Shown: piece after piece, positions 1 through 6,304 of the stretch
Layout: each line of letters opens with the position of its first letter
Numbering within the stretch: position 1 is the first letter of the stretch
Assembly: GCA_016219145.1 (NCBI GenBank)
Contig: JACRCG010000022.1
Coordinates: 1 to 8,204 of the forward strand
DNA: 8,204 nt
Source: Deltaproteobacteria bacterium
GTDB lineage: Bacteria; Desulfobacterota; Desulfuromonadia; Geobacterales; Pseudopelobacteraceae
Direction of reading: 5' to 3'
Notes under the pieces: model-generated
The model's database searches: none
Seen by the model: the letters and a program-made list of their open reading frames with translations, nothing else
What the model was told of the DNA's origin: nothing
Translations under genes and position numbers: made by a program

Positions 1-926
1 AACGGCGCCGAGGCGATTGCCAGGGCGTTTTTTACCTGCATCACATCACTGAATTTGGCAGACACGCACTTGACAGTAAGGACGACCCGGTGGCCATCGA
101 ATTTGTCAGCCGGCATCCTGAAATTAAGCTTGCCCTTGAAGGTTTCTCCGGAGGCCAGTCTGATAGCGGTCACGACCGCATCCGGCTTGCCGGCTGATGA
201 CAAAAAAGCCCCGTATTCAGCCCCACCAGTGACTTCAAGCAGAAACTGTTCGCTGTTTTTGCCGCGATTGGAAATATCAACCGGCATGCTTCCATTCTGT
301 CCTGCCGGAACAAGATTCCCGCTATCCCGAAGCGAGATAACAGCCTTGATGGCGGCTTTGGCTGCTTTTTCCGCAACGAGGCGCTCCTGTTCTCTTCGTA
401 CCGCTTCGGCCTTCTCTTTTGCCAGCCGCTCCCGTTCGCTCTTTTCCTTTGCAAGGCGCTCCTGTTCAAGCTTCTGAAGGGCAGCACGTTCTTGTGCCAA
501 ACGATCATCCCGAATCTTGCGGGCCGCAGACTGCAACTGGATGTTGGGTTGAAGAGGTTCGCCCTTCTGGTGTCTGGCAGCTAATACCAGCAGTTCTTCC
601 TCAATGGTATTAGTCAGGCCGCTGTCGGGAAATTCGCTCCTGAATTTTAAAACGGATTTTGCAGCGAGCTCGTTGTCACCGGATTTGATACCTGAACGAG
701 CGATCAGGAGCAGGGTGACATCCCGCAACGGTGAGTCAGGGAAGGCCTGATTCAACTGGCCCGCTTTTTCGATGGAGAGCAGATAGTCTTTTTTCTGGTA
801 GGCGTCGAAGGCTTCCACGAAAACGGCGGCGTCGTCAAGCTCGGCCGCAACAACAAAACCCGTTCCGAGCAGCATCAAAATCAAGCTGCAAAGAACGGGT
901 TTTATAACGACAGCGGAAAACCTCAC
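1..926 (-). CDS. Exported protein with helical repeats, charged coiled coil and beta-rich C-terminal part; 3' end cut by window
   Basis: The reading frame is open from a GTG at 924-926 to the window edge, giving 308 codons and no stop. The GTG is the first possible start after an in-frame TGA that lies inside the end of rpoD. Residues 1-28 look like a signal peptide: basic R2 and K9, a hydrophobic stretch to about 26, and an A-A-E cleavage-type end. Residues 30-120 are helical with a TPR-like rhythm, including two F-P-D-S turns (about 62-65 and 99-102), reminiscent of YbgF/BamD-type periplasmic proteins. Residues 135-195 are a highly charged coiled coil with near repeats ERLAKEK at 156 and 166 and ERLVAEK at 181. 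From 210 on it is beta-rich, like NEW3/CARDB-type Ig-like modules. The start is only 4 bases after the rpoD stop with no strong ribosome binding site, so it is probably co-transcribed and coupled. I do not recognise the family and assign no function. An envelope location is inferred. Confidence 0.8.
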   Translation of the reverse strand, partial: MRFSAVVIKPVLCSLILMLLGTGFVVAAELDDAAVFVEAFDAYQKKDYLLSIEKAGQLNQAFPDSPLRDVTLLLIARSGIKSGDNELAAKSVLKFRSEFPDSGLTNTIEEELLVLAARHQKGEPLQPNIQLQSAARKIRDDRLAQERAALQKLEQERLAKEKSERERLAKEKAEAVRREQERLVAEKAAKAAIKAVISLRDSGNLVPAGQNGSMPVDISNRGKNSEQFLLEVTGGAEYGAFLSSAGKPDAVVTAIRLASGETFKGKLNFRMPADKFDGHRVVLTVKCVSAKFSDVMQVKNALAIASAP

Positions 927-930
927 GGAA

Positions 931-2679
931 TTAATCCACGAAACTCTTCAGTTTCTTGCTTCGGCTGGGATGGCGCAATTTACGCAACGCCTTGGCCTCG
1001 ATCTGGCGGATACGTTCACGGGTGACCTCAAAGTCCTGGCCGACCTCTTCCAGGGTATGATCACTCTTTTCACCGATGCCAAAACGCATGCGCAGGACTT
1101 TTTCCTCACGGGGAGTCAGAGTCGCAAGTACTTTGGCGGTACTCTCCGAAAGGTTGGCTTTTATGACCGCCTCGATTGGAGAAATGACACCCTTGTCTTC
1201 GATGAAATCTCCCAGGTGTGAATCCTCCTCTTCTCCGATGGGAGTCTCCAGGGAAATCGGCTCTTTGGCAATTTTAAGAACCTTGCGCACCTTGTCGAGC
1301 GGCAGCTGCATCCGTTCTGCGATCTCCTCAGGTGACGGCTCACGGCCATTCTCCTGTACCAGCTGGCGGCTGGTGCGAATCAGCTTGTTGATGGTTTCAA
1401 TCATATGAACCGGGATGCGGATCGTTCGAGCCTGGTCAGCGATGGCGCGGGTAATGGCCTGACGGATCCACCAGGTGGCATAGGTGGAAAACTTGTAGCC
1501 GCGCTGATACTCAAACTTGTCCACCGCTTTCATCAGGCCGATATTACCTTCCTGAATCAGGTCGAGAAACTGCAGCCCGCGATTGGTGTATTTCTTGGCT
1601 ATCGATACCACAAGCCGGAGATTGGCTTCGATCAGCTCGCTTTTTGCGATGCGGGCCTTGCATTCACCCTCTTCAATAGCTTTAAGCGCGTCAGCCAGAT
1701 CAGTAGCTTTAAAGCCTGATTCCTGCTCGACTTTTTGAAGTTTACGCGCTGCGCTGCGCAGCCGTTTCTCCAGTTTCTGGGCTTCTTCTTCGTCGAGTTT
1801 AAGTTTCTTGAATTCGGCGGTGGCCTTTTCTTCATCACTCTGAAGTTTGTCAACCAGCACTTTCAGCTTCTCAATCGGAATCAACTTGTGCAGGTCGGCC
1901 AGCTCCTCCTGCATTTTCTCCACTTTTACCGACAATTCCTTCAGCCGTTCCGCGACCTTGTTGATATGCCTGTCTTTCAATCGCAGGGATTTGAGCAGTA
2001 CAGCCTGATGATCCTTGGCCTGGAGCAGCTTTTTTTCCAGCTCCTTTTTCTTGGTGGCGGATTTTGAAGCCGCCAGCGCCTCGGATATCTCGGTCAGCAG
2101 CAGGTCCTGGGCTGCAATCGAATCGATCACTTCCAGGATTCTGATTTTCTGGACATCCTCCTCATCTTCTTCCAGCTCCTCTTCTTCAACTTCCTTGCTG
2201 ACCTCGGAGGCGTTTATCTGGAATTTGCGGAGCCTGTCACCCAGCGACAAGACTTCCCTGACCGTAATGGGCGTATTAAGTATGATTCCGGCGACATCCC
2301 GCTCGCCATCTTCGATGCGCTTGGCGATTTCTACCTCGCCATCCCTGGTCAGCAGGGAAACCGAACCCATTTCGCGCAGATACATGCGGACAGGATCGCT
2401 GGTTCGGCCGATGGAGCCCGGTTCGAACTCGATTTCTTCGGACTCCCCTTCAGACTCCTCATCTTCCTCAAGATCAGTCTTCATCTTGGGAATCTTGACC
2501 TTCTGGGCCGAGTCCACGATTTCGATGTCCATGTCACCGAACATGCCCATAACATCATCGATCTGGTCAGTAGCTATGTCGGGCGGAAGCATGTCGTTAA
2601 CTTCATCGAAGGTGAGAAAACCCTTCTCCTTGCCCATGTCGATCAGCTGCTTGACATCGTCCATATTCTTCTTTGCCAT
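931..2679 (-). CDS. rpoD: RNA polymerase primary sigma factor (sigma-70/RpoD)
   Basis: This is the housekeeping sigma factor, which directs core RNA polymerase to -35/-10 promoters. The 582-residue product has the full group 1 architecture. Region 1.1 is at about 1-60, followed by an acidic linker (68-86) and region 1.2 (91-125). A large non-conserved region, very rich in E, K and L and likely coiled, fills about 126-340. Region 2 is at 348-425 and includes RLVVSIAKKY, DLIQEGNIGLMKAVDKFE and the -10-melting segment YKFSTYATWWIRQAITRAI. Region 3 is at about 427-505, and region 4 at 515-575 includes the -35-binding helix EVTRERIRQIEAKALRKLR. The ATG at 2677-2679 has a strong Shine-Dalgarno, GAGGTG (2685-2690), 5 bases upstream. 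It lies 40 bases after dnaG, the usual partner in this operon. No truncation or missing motif is seen. Confidence 0.99.
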   Translation of the reverse strand: MAKKNMDDVKQLIDMGKEKGFLTFDEVNDMLPPDIATDQIDDVMGMFGDMDIEIVDSAQKVKIPKMKTDLEEDEESEGESEEIEFEPGSIGRTSDPVRMYLREMGSVSLLTRDGEVEIAKRIEDGERDVAGIILNTPITVREVLSLGDRLRKFQINASEVSKEVEEEELEEDEEDVQKIRILEVIDSIAAQDLLLTEISEALAASKSATKKKELEKKLLQAKDHQAVLLKSLRLKDRHINKVAERLKELSVKVEKMQEELADLHKLIPIEKLKVLVDKLQSDEEKATAEFKKLKLDEEEAQKLEKRLRSAARKLQKVEQESGFKATDLADALKAIEEGECKARIAKSELIEANLRLVVSIAKKYTNRGLQFLDLIQEGNIGLMKAVDKFEYQRGYKFSTYATWWIRQAITRAIADQARTIRIPVHMIETINKLIRTSRQLVQENGREPSPEEIAERMQLPLDKVRKVLKIAKEPISLETPIGEEEDSHLGDFIEDKGVISPIEAVIKANLSESTAKVLATLTPREEKVLRMRFGIGEKSDHTLEEVGQDFEVTRERIRQIEAKALRKLRHPSRSKKLKSFVD

Positions 2680-2696
2680 GTATTCACCTCAATATG

Positions 2697-2720
2697 GCCG
2701 TTACCTTGAAAAGAAACGGC
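2697..2720 (-). other. Small hairpin between dnaG and rpoD
   Basis: GCCGTT (2697-2702) and AACGGC (2715-2720) form a perfect 6-bp stem around a 12-base loop, starting at the last base of the dnaG stop codon and ending just before the rpoD ribosome binding site. There is no following U-run, so it is not a convincing terminator. It may be an RNA-processing or stability element, since in E. coli the dnaG-rpoD junction is cut by RNase E. That role is inferred by analogy only. Confidence 0.35.
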
Positions 2721-4480
2721 TAAAGCTTGGATTTTCTGGTGCGTATCTCTTCTGAGGCTTGCCTCAGAAGGGCTGCATGCTCTTCACTATCTGGATCAAT
2801 AACCGCTAATCGCAGGCTGATGTTCTTTGTGGAAATCTGTTTCTTTGCTCGCGACTGTTTGCAATCATCAAATGCCGTGCGCCAGTCCATTCCCTCAAAC
2901 TGGCTTGCTGAAAAAAGAAGCCGCGAAAGCATGTCTCGCAATTCCTGCTTTTCCAGCTGTATCATCAGAGAACCCCAGTCAGGAGAACCCGCGTTTTCAG
3001 TTTCTTTAAGAATTATTTTGGCAAGACTCAGGTAGTCACCATCTAACAGCGTGTCAACTCCCTGTTCCCTAATGGCTTCGACTGCTTCTGTAAAGTTTGC
3101 CATAAGGCCCAAAAGCATTTCTTGGGAACGGTCAGTTACCTGTCTACTCCCTGTATGCACAGGAACAGGAGTCTCATGCGTCTTAGTTGGTGAGGACCCA
3201 CTCAACTGCAACTGTTTTTGAAATTCATGGGCACGAATATCCAGTAAGCGGCAAATCTCTTTTCCGTAAAGGCTTTTTTCGGCTGAGCTAGAAATCTTCT
3301 TAAAACTTTGAGCTAGTTCATCTATTACTTTAACTTTGTTGTTGACACTGTTCGGAGGAGTTTCCTGTAGCAATGAACGTACAAAAAAGTCAAATATAGG
3401 CCTTGCTTTATCACGGTACTCGTTAAACACATTAGCCGGGTGCTTTGAGAGAAAACTGTCCGGATCGTCACCGGCCGGCAGCGTAATAACATAGGCCGGC
3501 ATGCGCTGTTCCAGAAACAGCTCCATCGACTTGATGGTAGCCTTTTTGCCGGCATTGTCGCTGTCAAAAAGCGTGTAAACCTTTTCGGCATGGCGCTTGA
3601 TCAATGCGGCATGGGTGGCCGTCAAGGCCGTTCCGCAGGTGGCGACCACGTTGCGTATTCCTGCCCGGAACAGGGCCAGATGATCAAAATACCCCTCGAC
3701 GATTATGACAGAGTTTTCAGTCCTGATCGTCGGTAATGCCATGTCGAGGCCGAACAGCACCGAACTCTTGTGATAGAGCGGCGATTCCGGCGAATTGATA
3801 TATTTGGGCAGCGAGTTGTCCAGCACCCGCCCGGCAAAGGCGATCACGTTTCCTTTTGTGTCCCGGATCGGGAACATCAGACGGTTGCGAAACTGGTCGT
3901 ACCAGCCACGCTCGCTCTTGCGTACAATCCCCAGTTTCAGGGCGCTCTCCAGGTTGATGCCGTTAGCCCTCAAATGCTGTACCAGACCGTCGCTGCGGTC
4001 TGGAGCAAATCCCAGGCGGTATGCCTCAGCTATTTCTCCCGTTGCGGCGCGCCGTTCAAGATATTCCCTTGCAACTGCGCCCTCCGGTTTCTGTGACAGA
4101 ACCGAGCGATAAAAACCGGTGGTCAGTTCGTTGATACGCTGAAAAGTATGCCGCTCATCCTGGGACTGTTTCTCGGCCTGAGTCAGCTGGCGCTCCTCAA
4201 TCTCGATCCCGGATTTGCGGGCCAACAATTTGACCGCTTCGGGAAAGCTGAGCCCCTCCATTTTCATTACAAACGAAAATGCGTTTCCGCCGGCGCCGCA
4301 GCCGAAACAGTGAAATATTTCACGGGCCGGATTTACATTGAACGAAGGCGTCTTTTCACCATGAAACGGGCAAAGGCCAAGAAAATTGCCTCCTGAACGC
4401 CGCAACTGGACGTACTCGGAGACCACATCGACAATCGAAATCCGCTCGGCAACTTCGCGTACCTTCTCCTCCGGAATCAT
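2720..4480 (-). CDS. dnaG: DNA primase DnaG
   Basis: DnaG makes the RNA primers for DNA replication and works with the replicative helicase DnaB. The 586-residue product is close to the usual length. The N-terminal CHC2 zinc-binding domain has C37, H40, C58 and C61 within LGLCPFHGEKTPSF and IFHCFGCGAGG. The catalytic core has the RNA polymerase-type basic motif DQFRNRLMFPI (about 195-205), followed by the Toprim domain with E262 in VEGYFDHLAL, D306 and D308 in LFDSDNAGKK, and the metal-site acidic cluster AGDDPDSF (336-343). The C-terminal part (from about 430) would be the DnaB-binding domain and is poorly conserved in the family. The ATG at 4478-4480 overlaps the cvpA stop in an ATGA arrangement and lacks a strong Shine-Dalgarno, so translational coupling to cvpA is likely. 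The DNA coding for residues from about 348 onward is clearly more AT-rich than the first half, but the frame is intact. Confidence 0.98.
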   Translation of the reverse strand: MIPEEKVREVAERISIVDVVSEYVQLRRSGGNFLGLCPFHGEKTPSFNVNPAREIFHCFGCGAGGNAFSFVMKMEGLSFPEAVKLLARKSGIEIEERQLTQAEKQSQDERHTFQRINELTTGFYRSVLSQKPEGAVAREYLERRAATGEIAEAYRLGFAPDRSDGLVQHLRANGINLESALKLGIVRKSERGWYDQFRNRLMFPIRDTKGNVIAFAGRVLDNSLPKYINSPESPLYHKSSVLFGLDMALPTIRTENSVIIVEGYFDHLALFRAGIRNVVATCGTALTATHAALIKRHAEKVYTLFDSDNAGKKATIKSMELFLEQRMPAYVITLPAGDDPDSFLSKHPANVFNEYRDKARPIFDFFVRSLLQETPPNSVNNKVKVIDELAQSFKKISSSAEKSLYGKEICRLLDIRAHEFQKQLQLSGSSPTKTHETPVPVHTGSRQVTDRSQEMLLGLMANFTEAVEAIREQGVDTLLDGDYLSLAKIILKETENAGSPDWGSLMIQLEKQELRDMLSRLLFSASQFEGMDWRTAFDDCKQSRAKKQISTKNISLRLAVIDPDSEEHAALLRQASEEIRTRKSKL

Positions 4481-4968
4481 TGTTTGCGGGCGGTGCTGTT
4501 ACGCCACTCGGAAAGCAGGCTGTCGCCGGTCATTGCCAAAAGGTTGGCAAGCTCTGATGAGCCGACTTTCTGGCGGAATTTGTCCGGCATGAATCCGGAT
4601 GCAGCGATGCTGAAAACCATGCATAACAAAAGTGCCCCCTCGGCGGCGCCAATCAGTACGCCTCCAAGCCGGTTCAGGCTGCCGAGCATGACCAGACGCA
4701 GGGCGGCAGTTGTGACATTGCCGATGATGTGGGCGCAGATACCGGTCAGAAGCAGTATTACAATGAAAGCCAGGAACGAAGACAGATGTGCGGGCAGATG
4801 CAGGAGACTTTTTATCGGTACGGCCAGTGACGGATAAAATCGGTATGCCAGCCATCCGCCAACAACCAGCCCCGCCAGTGAGGCGGCCTCATTTACAAGC
4901 CCGCGAACCAGCCCTTTTAGAGCAAATAAACAGAGTATCACCAAAATGATGATGTCAATAATGTTCAT
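4477..4968 (-). CDS. cvpA: CvpA family inner membrane protein
   Basis: This 163-residue protein has four predicted membrane segments (about 3-19, 28-46, 61-84 and 103-124). It also has the typical CvpA start, a short Asp-containing N-terminus (MNIIDIIIL) followed by LKGLVRGLVNEAASLAGLVVGGWLA. The C-terminal tail from about 128 is polar and probably cytoplasmic. CvpA was named for its role in colicin V production in E. coli, but its biochemical function remains unclear and it is associated with envelope stress. The ATG at 4966-4968 has an AGGG (4976-4979) 7 bases upstream. The stop overlaps the dnaG start by four bases, so cvpA and dnaG are expressed together. It is preceded by the hairpin at 4991-5026. 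The family call is firm; the physiological role here is not known. Confidence 0.9.
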   Translation of the reverse strand: MNIIDIIILVILCLFALKGLVRGLVNEAASLAGLVVGGWLAYRFYPSLAVPIKSLLHLPAHLSSFLAFIVILLLTGICAHIIGNVTTAALRLVMLGSLNRLGGVLIGAAEGALLLCMVFSIAASGFMPDKFRQKVGSSELANLLAMTGDSLLSEWRNSTARKQ

Positions 4969-4990
4969 CGAAGCGCCCTGATATATATTT

Positions 4991-5026
4991 ACAAAGAAGG
5001 GGCCATCTGCATGAAAGCCCCTTTGT
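4991..5026 (-). terminator. Terminator-like hairpin between yqeY and cvpA
   Basis: On the transcript strand AAGGGGC (complement of 5017-5023) pairs with GCCCCTT (complement of 4997-5003), a 7-bp GC-rich stem around a 13-base loop. An alternative pairing extends the stem with ACAAA (4991-4995) against TTTGT (5022-5026) across a small bulge. The run after the stem is U-rich (UUCUUUGU) but interrupted, so termination is likely incomplete. It lies just 40 bases after the yqeY stop and before the weak cvpA ribosome binding site. It would fit a partial terminator separating rpsU-yqeY from cvpA-dnaG-rpoD, comparable in position to the attenuator between rpsU and dnaG in E. coli. Confidence 0.55.
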
Positions 5027-5066
5027 TGTGTGTAGCTCAGCCGGATGCTTCACTGTTTCCGGTCAA

Positions 5067-5510
5067 TCAGGTCAGGCGGCTCCGCACGGCATCACTGACC
5101 GCTTTGCCATCGGCCTTGCCTGCTGTCAGCGGGGTAACAGCCTTCATGACCCGTCCCAGGTCTTTTACCCCCTCGGCGCCGATTTCACGGACAATCCTGT
5201 CCACAAGTTCATTGATTTCCGTCAGGCTCAGCTGGGCAGGAAGAAATCCGAGCAGGATATTCAGTTCCGCTTCTTCTTTCTCGGCCAGTTCGGGGCGATT
5301 CCCCTCCTGATACAGCCGGATGGATTCACGGCGCTGCTTTGTCAGGGTCGAAATAAGTTCGATTACGCCCTGATCATCCAGCTCTTTCTTTTGTTCGATC
5401 TCGCGATTCTTAAGGGCTGACAAAACCATGCGAACAGCCGAAAGGCGCAGGTTGTCCCGCGCCTTCATGGCTGTTTTCATCGCATCAGTCAGTTGTTCTT
5501 TCAGGGTCAT
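5067..5510 (-). CDS. yqeY: GatB/YqeY domain protein
   Basis: This 147-residue soluble protein matches the YqeY family throughout. It has the N-terminal helical segment MTLKEQLTDAMKTAMKARD, the conserved LRLSAVRMVLSALKNREIE, and the C-terminal tail domain with ILLGFLPAQLS (about 85-95) and KDLGRVMKAVTP (about 115-126). The family resembles the tail of the GatB subunit of the tRNA-dependent amidotransferase, so a link to tRNA is suspected, but its own function is unsettled. The ATG at 5508-5510 has a GGGGG (5519-5523) 8 bases upstream. It follows rpsU after 27 bases; rpsU-yqeY adjacency is common in many bacteria. It is complete and has no odd residues. Confidence 0.93.
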   Translation of the reverse strand: MTLKEQLTDAMKTAMKARDNLRLSAVRMVLSALKNREIEQKKELDDQGVIELISTLTKQRRESIRLYQEGNRPELAEKEEAELNILLGFLPAQLSLTEINELVDRIVREIGAEGVKDLGRVMKAVTPLTAGKADGKAVSDAVRSRLT

Positions 5511-5537
5511 GAATTGTGCCCCCGGAGTCTATTACTG

Positions 5538-5735
5538 CTAGTCCATCATTTTGCGTTGTTTCTTGAGGGCGCGCTTACGGGCTGCAATAGCCTTCTTTTT
5601 GCGCTTGATACTTGGCTTCTCGAAATGTTCCCGTTTACGGACTTCAGAGAGGATGCCCGCCTTTTCGCACTGTTTTTTGAACTTCTTCAGCGCCATCTCA
5701 AACGGCTCACTGTCCTTGATTTTTACTCCCGGCAT
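5538..5735 (-). CDS. rpsU: Small ribosomal subunit protein bS21
   Basis: The 65-residue, very basic product has the bS21 pattern. It begins MPGVKIKDSEPFEMALKKFK, continues with the central helix KQCEKAGILSEVRKREHFEKP, and ends in a lysine/arginine-rich tail (SIKRKKKAIAARKRALKKQ). bS21 binds late on the 30S subunit near the 3' end of 16S rRNA and helps translation initiation. The ATG at 5733-5735 has a strong extended Shine-Dalgarno (5741-5750). It is the first gene after the promoter at 5813-5840 and heads the rpsU-yqeY-cvpA-dnaG-rpoD operon, in line with the macromolecular synthesis operon of enterobacteria. Confidence 0.97.
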   Translation of the reverse strand: MPGVKIKDSEPFEMALKKFKKQCEKAGILSEVRKREHFEKPSIKRKKKAIAARKRALKKQRKMMD

Positions 5736-5740
5736 CTAAA

Positions 5741-5750
5741 ATCACCCCCC
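5741..5750 (-). promoter_or_regulatory. Extended ribosome binding site of rpsU
   Basis: On the transcript strand the sequence is GGGGGGTGAT, 5 bases before the rpsU ATG. It matches the long form of the anti-Shine-Dalgarno complement (GGAGGTGAT) at all but one position. This supports the ATG at 5735 as the start and suggests high translation, as expected for a ribosomal protein. Confidence 0.8.
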
Positions 5751-5763
5751 AACGGTTACAATT

Positions 5764-5805
5764 TCTCAAAAGATTAATATGTTAGCATAATGGAAAAATT
5801 TGAGA
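5764..5805 (-). other. AT-rich hairpin in the rpsU leader
   Basis: On the transcript strand TCTCAAA (complement of 5799-5805) and TTTGAGA (complement of 5764-5770) form a perfect 7-bp stem around a 28-base AT-rich loop. It occupies the start of the roughly 70-base 5' leader predicted from the promoter at 5813-5840. Ribosomal protein operons are often controlled through leader structures, but I recognise no known bS21-binding motif here. A regulatory role is only a possibility. Confidence 0.4.
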
Positions 5806-5812
5806 GTTGCGT

Positions 5813-5840
5813 ACAATAACACACCGTGCAACTTTGTCAA
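5813..5840 (-). promoter_or_regulatory. Sigma-70 promoter for the rpsU-yqeY-cvpA-dnaG-rpoD operon
   Basis: On the minus strand a perfect -35 TTGACA (complement of 5835-5840) is followed, after a 16-base spacer, by TATTGT (complement of 5813-5818) with an extended -10 TG two bases upstream. Transcription would start near 5806 and give a leader of about 70 bases to the rpsU ATG. It lies in the 127-base gap between hisE and rpsU. A 6-bp inverted repeat, AGTTGC (5805-5810) and GCAACT (5828-5833), flanks the -10 element and could be an operator, though it is short. Confidence 0.7.
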
Positions 5841-5857
5841 CAAGCAAATGTATGTAA

Positions 5858-5885
5858 AGGAGTCACGAGTCCGGAGTCTGAATTC
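5858..5885. repeat. Four 7-bp units overlapping the 3' end of hisE
   Basis: On the plus strand the sequence reads AGGAGTC (5858-5864), ACGAGTC (5865-5871), CGGAGTC (5872-5878) and TGAATTC (5879-5885), a degenerate 7-bp tandem array. The hisE stop codon (5863-5865) spans the first two units, and the last seven HisE residues (RIQTPDS) are encoded by the rest. Repeats of GGAGTC/GAATTC heptamers are familiar to me from intergenic DNA of Geobacter-like genomes; this is recall, not a search result. Confidence 0.7.
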
Positions 5886-6201
5886 GGGAGGCTTTTTCCG
5901 CCAGCCCTGAAACTCCGAATCTCCGCTGAAGCTCGTCGTAAACTGCGGATGGCGGGATATCATGATACCCCAGCATAACCAGAAGGTGAAAGACCAGGTC
6001 GGTGGTCTCATACACGATCTCGTCACGCGTGCCCCCCTTGGCTGCGATGACGACTTCGGTTGCCTCTTCACCGATCTTTTTCAGGATCTTGTCGATGCCT
6101 TTCTGCATCAGCGATGATGTATAGGACGCTTCGCCCGGGTTGGCCTTGCGATCAAGAATCACCTGGTAGACGGCATCGAGGATATGGGCAGGATTGTTCA
6201 T
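5863..6201 (-). CDS. hisE: Phosphoribosyl-ATP pyrophosphatase HisE
   Basis: HisE hydrolyses phosphoribosyl-ATP to phosphoribosyl-AMP and pyrophosphate, the second step of histidine biosynthesis. The 112-residue protein is a stand-alone all-alpha MazG-like enzyme, not a HisIE fusion. It shows the family motifs SYTSSLMQKGIDKILKKIGE (27-46), the metal-binding EEATEVVIAAK, and EIVYETTDLVFHLLVMLGY (61-79) with its acidic residues. The ATG at 6199-6201 has GGAG (6207-6210) 5 bases upstream. It lies 103 bases after hisF, across a repeat-filled gap, and is the last his gene of the cluster here. The C-terminal seven residues are encoded by a 7-bp repeat array and are probably a dispensable extension. 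Confidence 0.97.
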   Translation of the reverse strand: MNNPAHILDAVYQVILDRKANPGEASYTSSLMQKGIDKILKKIGEEATEVVIAAKGGTRDEIVYETTDLVFHLLVMLGYHDIPPSAVYDELQRRFGVSGLAEKASRIQTPDS

Positions 6202-6215
6202 GGAAACTCCGGTTT

Positions 6216-6264
6216 GTGGTTCGTGGTTCGTGGTTCAAGGTTCGTGGTTCAAGGTTCAAGGTTA
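6216..6264. repeat. Seven tandem 7-bp units in the hisF-hisE gap
   Basis: On the plus strand, from 6216, there are three copies of GTGGTTC, then AAGGTTC, GTGGTTC, AAGGTTC and AAGGTTA, each exactly 7 bases. Only the first two bases and the last base of the unit vary, so the core is GGTT. The array fills about half of the 103-base hisF-hisE gap and starts 14 bases upstream of the hisE start codon, just outside its ribosome binding site. It does not encode a plausible protein. Confidence 0.9.
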
Positions 6265-6269
6265 TAACA

Positions 6270-6284
6270 TTGAACAGTGTTCAA
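6270..6284. repeat. 15-bp perfect palindrome in the hisF-hisE gap
   Basis: TTGAACA (6270-6276), a single G, and TGTTCAA (6278-6284) form a perfect inverted repeat between the hisF stop and the heptamer array. The one-base centre is too tight for a hairpin at full pairing, and it looks more like a protein-binding palindrome or a degenerate part of the neighbouring GGTTC/GAACC repeat family. Confidence 0.6.
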
Positions 6285-6304
6285 CATCGAACTTTGAGCA
6301 GCTG

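Noticed and set aside
55..477. A 140-codon plus-strand frame and a 112-codon minus-strand frame (170-508) near the left edge
   Set aside because: Both overlap the longer minus-strand frame from 926, which has a signal peptide, a coiled-coil pattern and a start coupled to rpoD.
2015..2755. A 246-codon open frame on the plus strand, very rich in serine
   Set aside because: It is antisense to the acidic Glu-rich parts of rpoD; the serine runs are the complement of Glu/Asp codons. No domain or ribosome binding site supports it.
5736..5862. A his terminator or LexA-type operator between hisE and rpsU
   Set aside because: No GC-rich stem with a U-run follows hisE, and neither a CTGT-N8-ACAG box nor the GGTT-type spaced motif I recall for Geobacter LexA fits. 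SOS control as in E. coli is not supported by the sequence.
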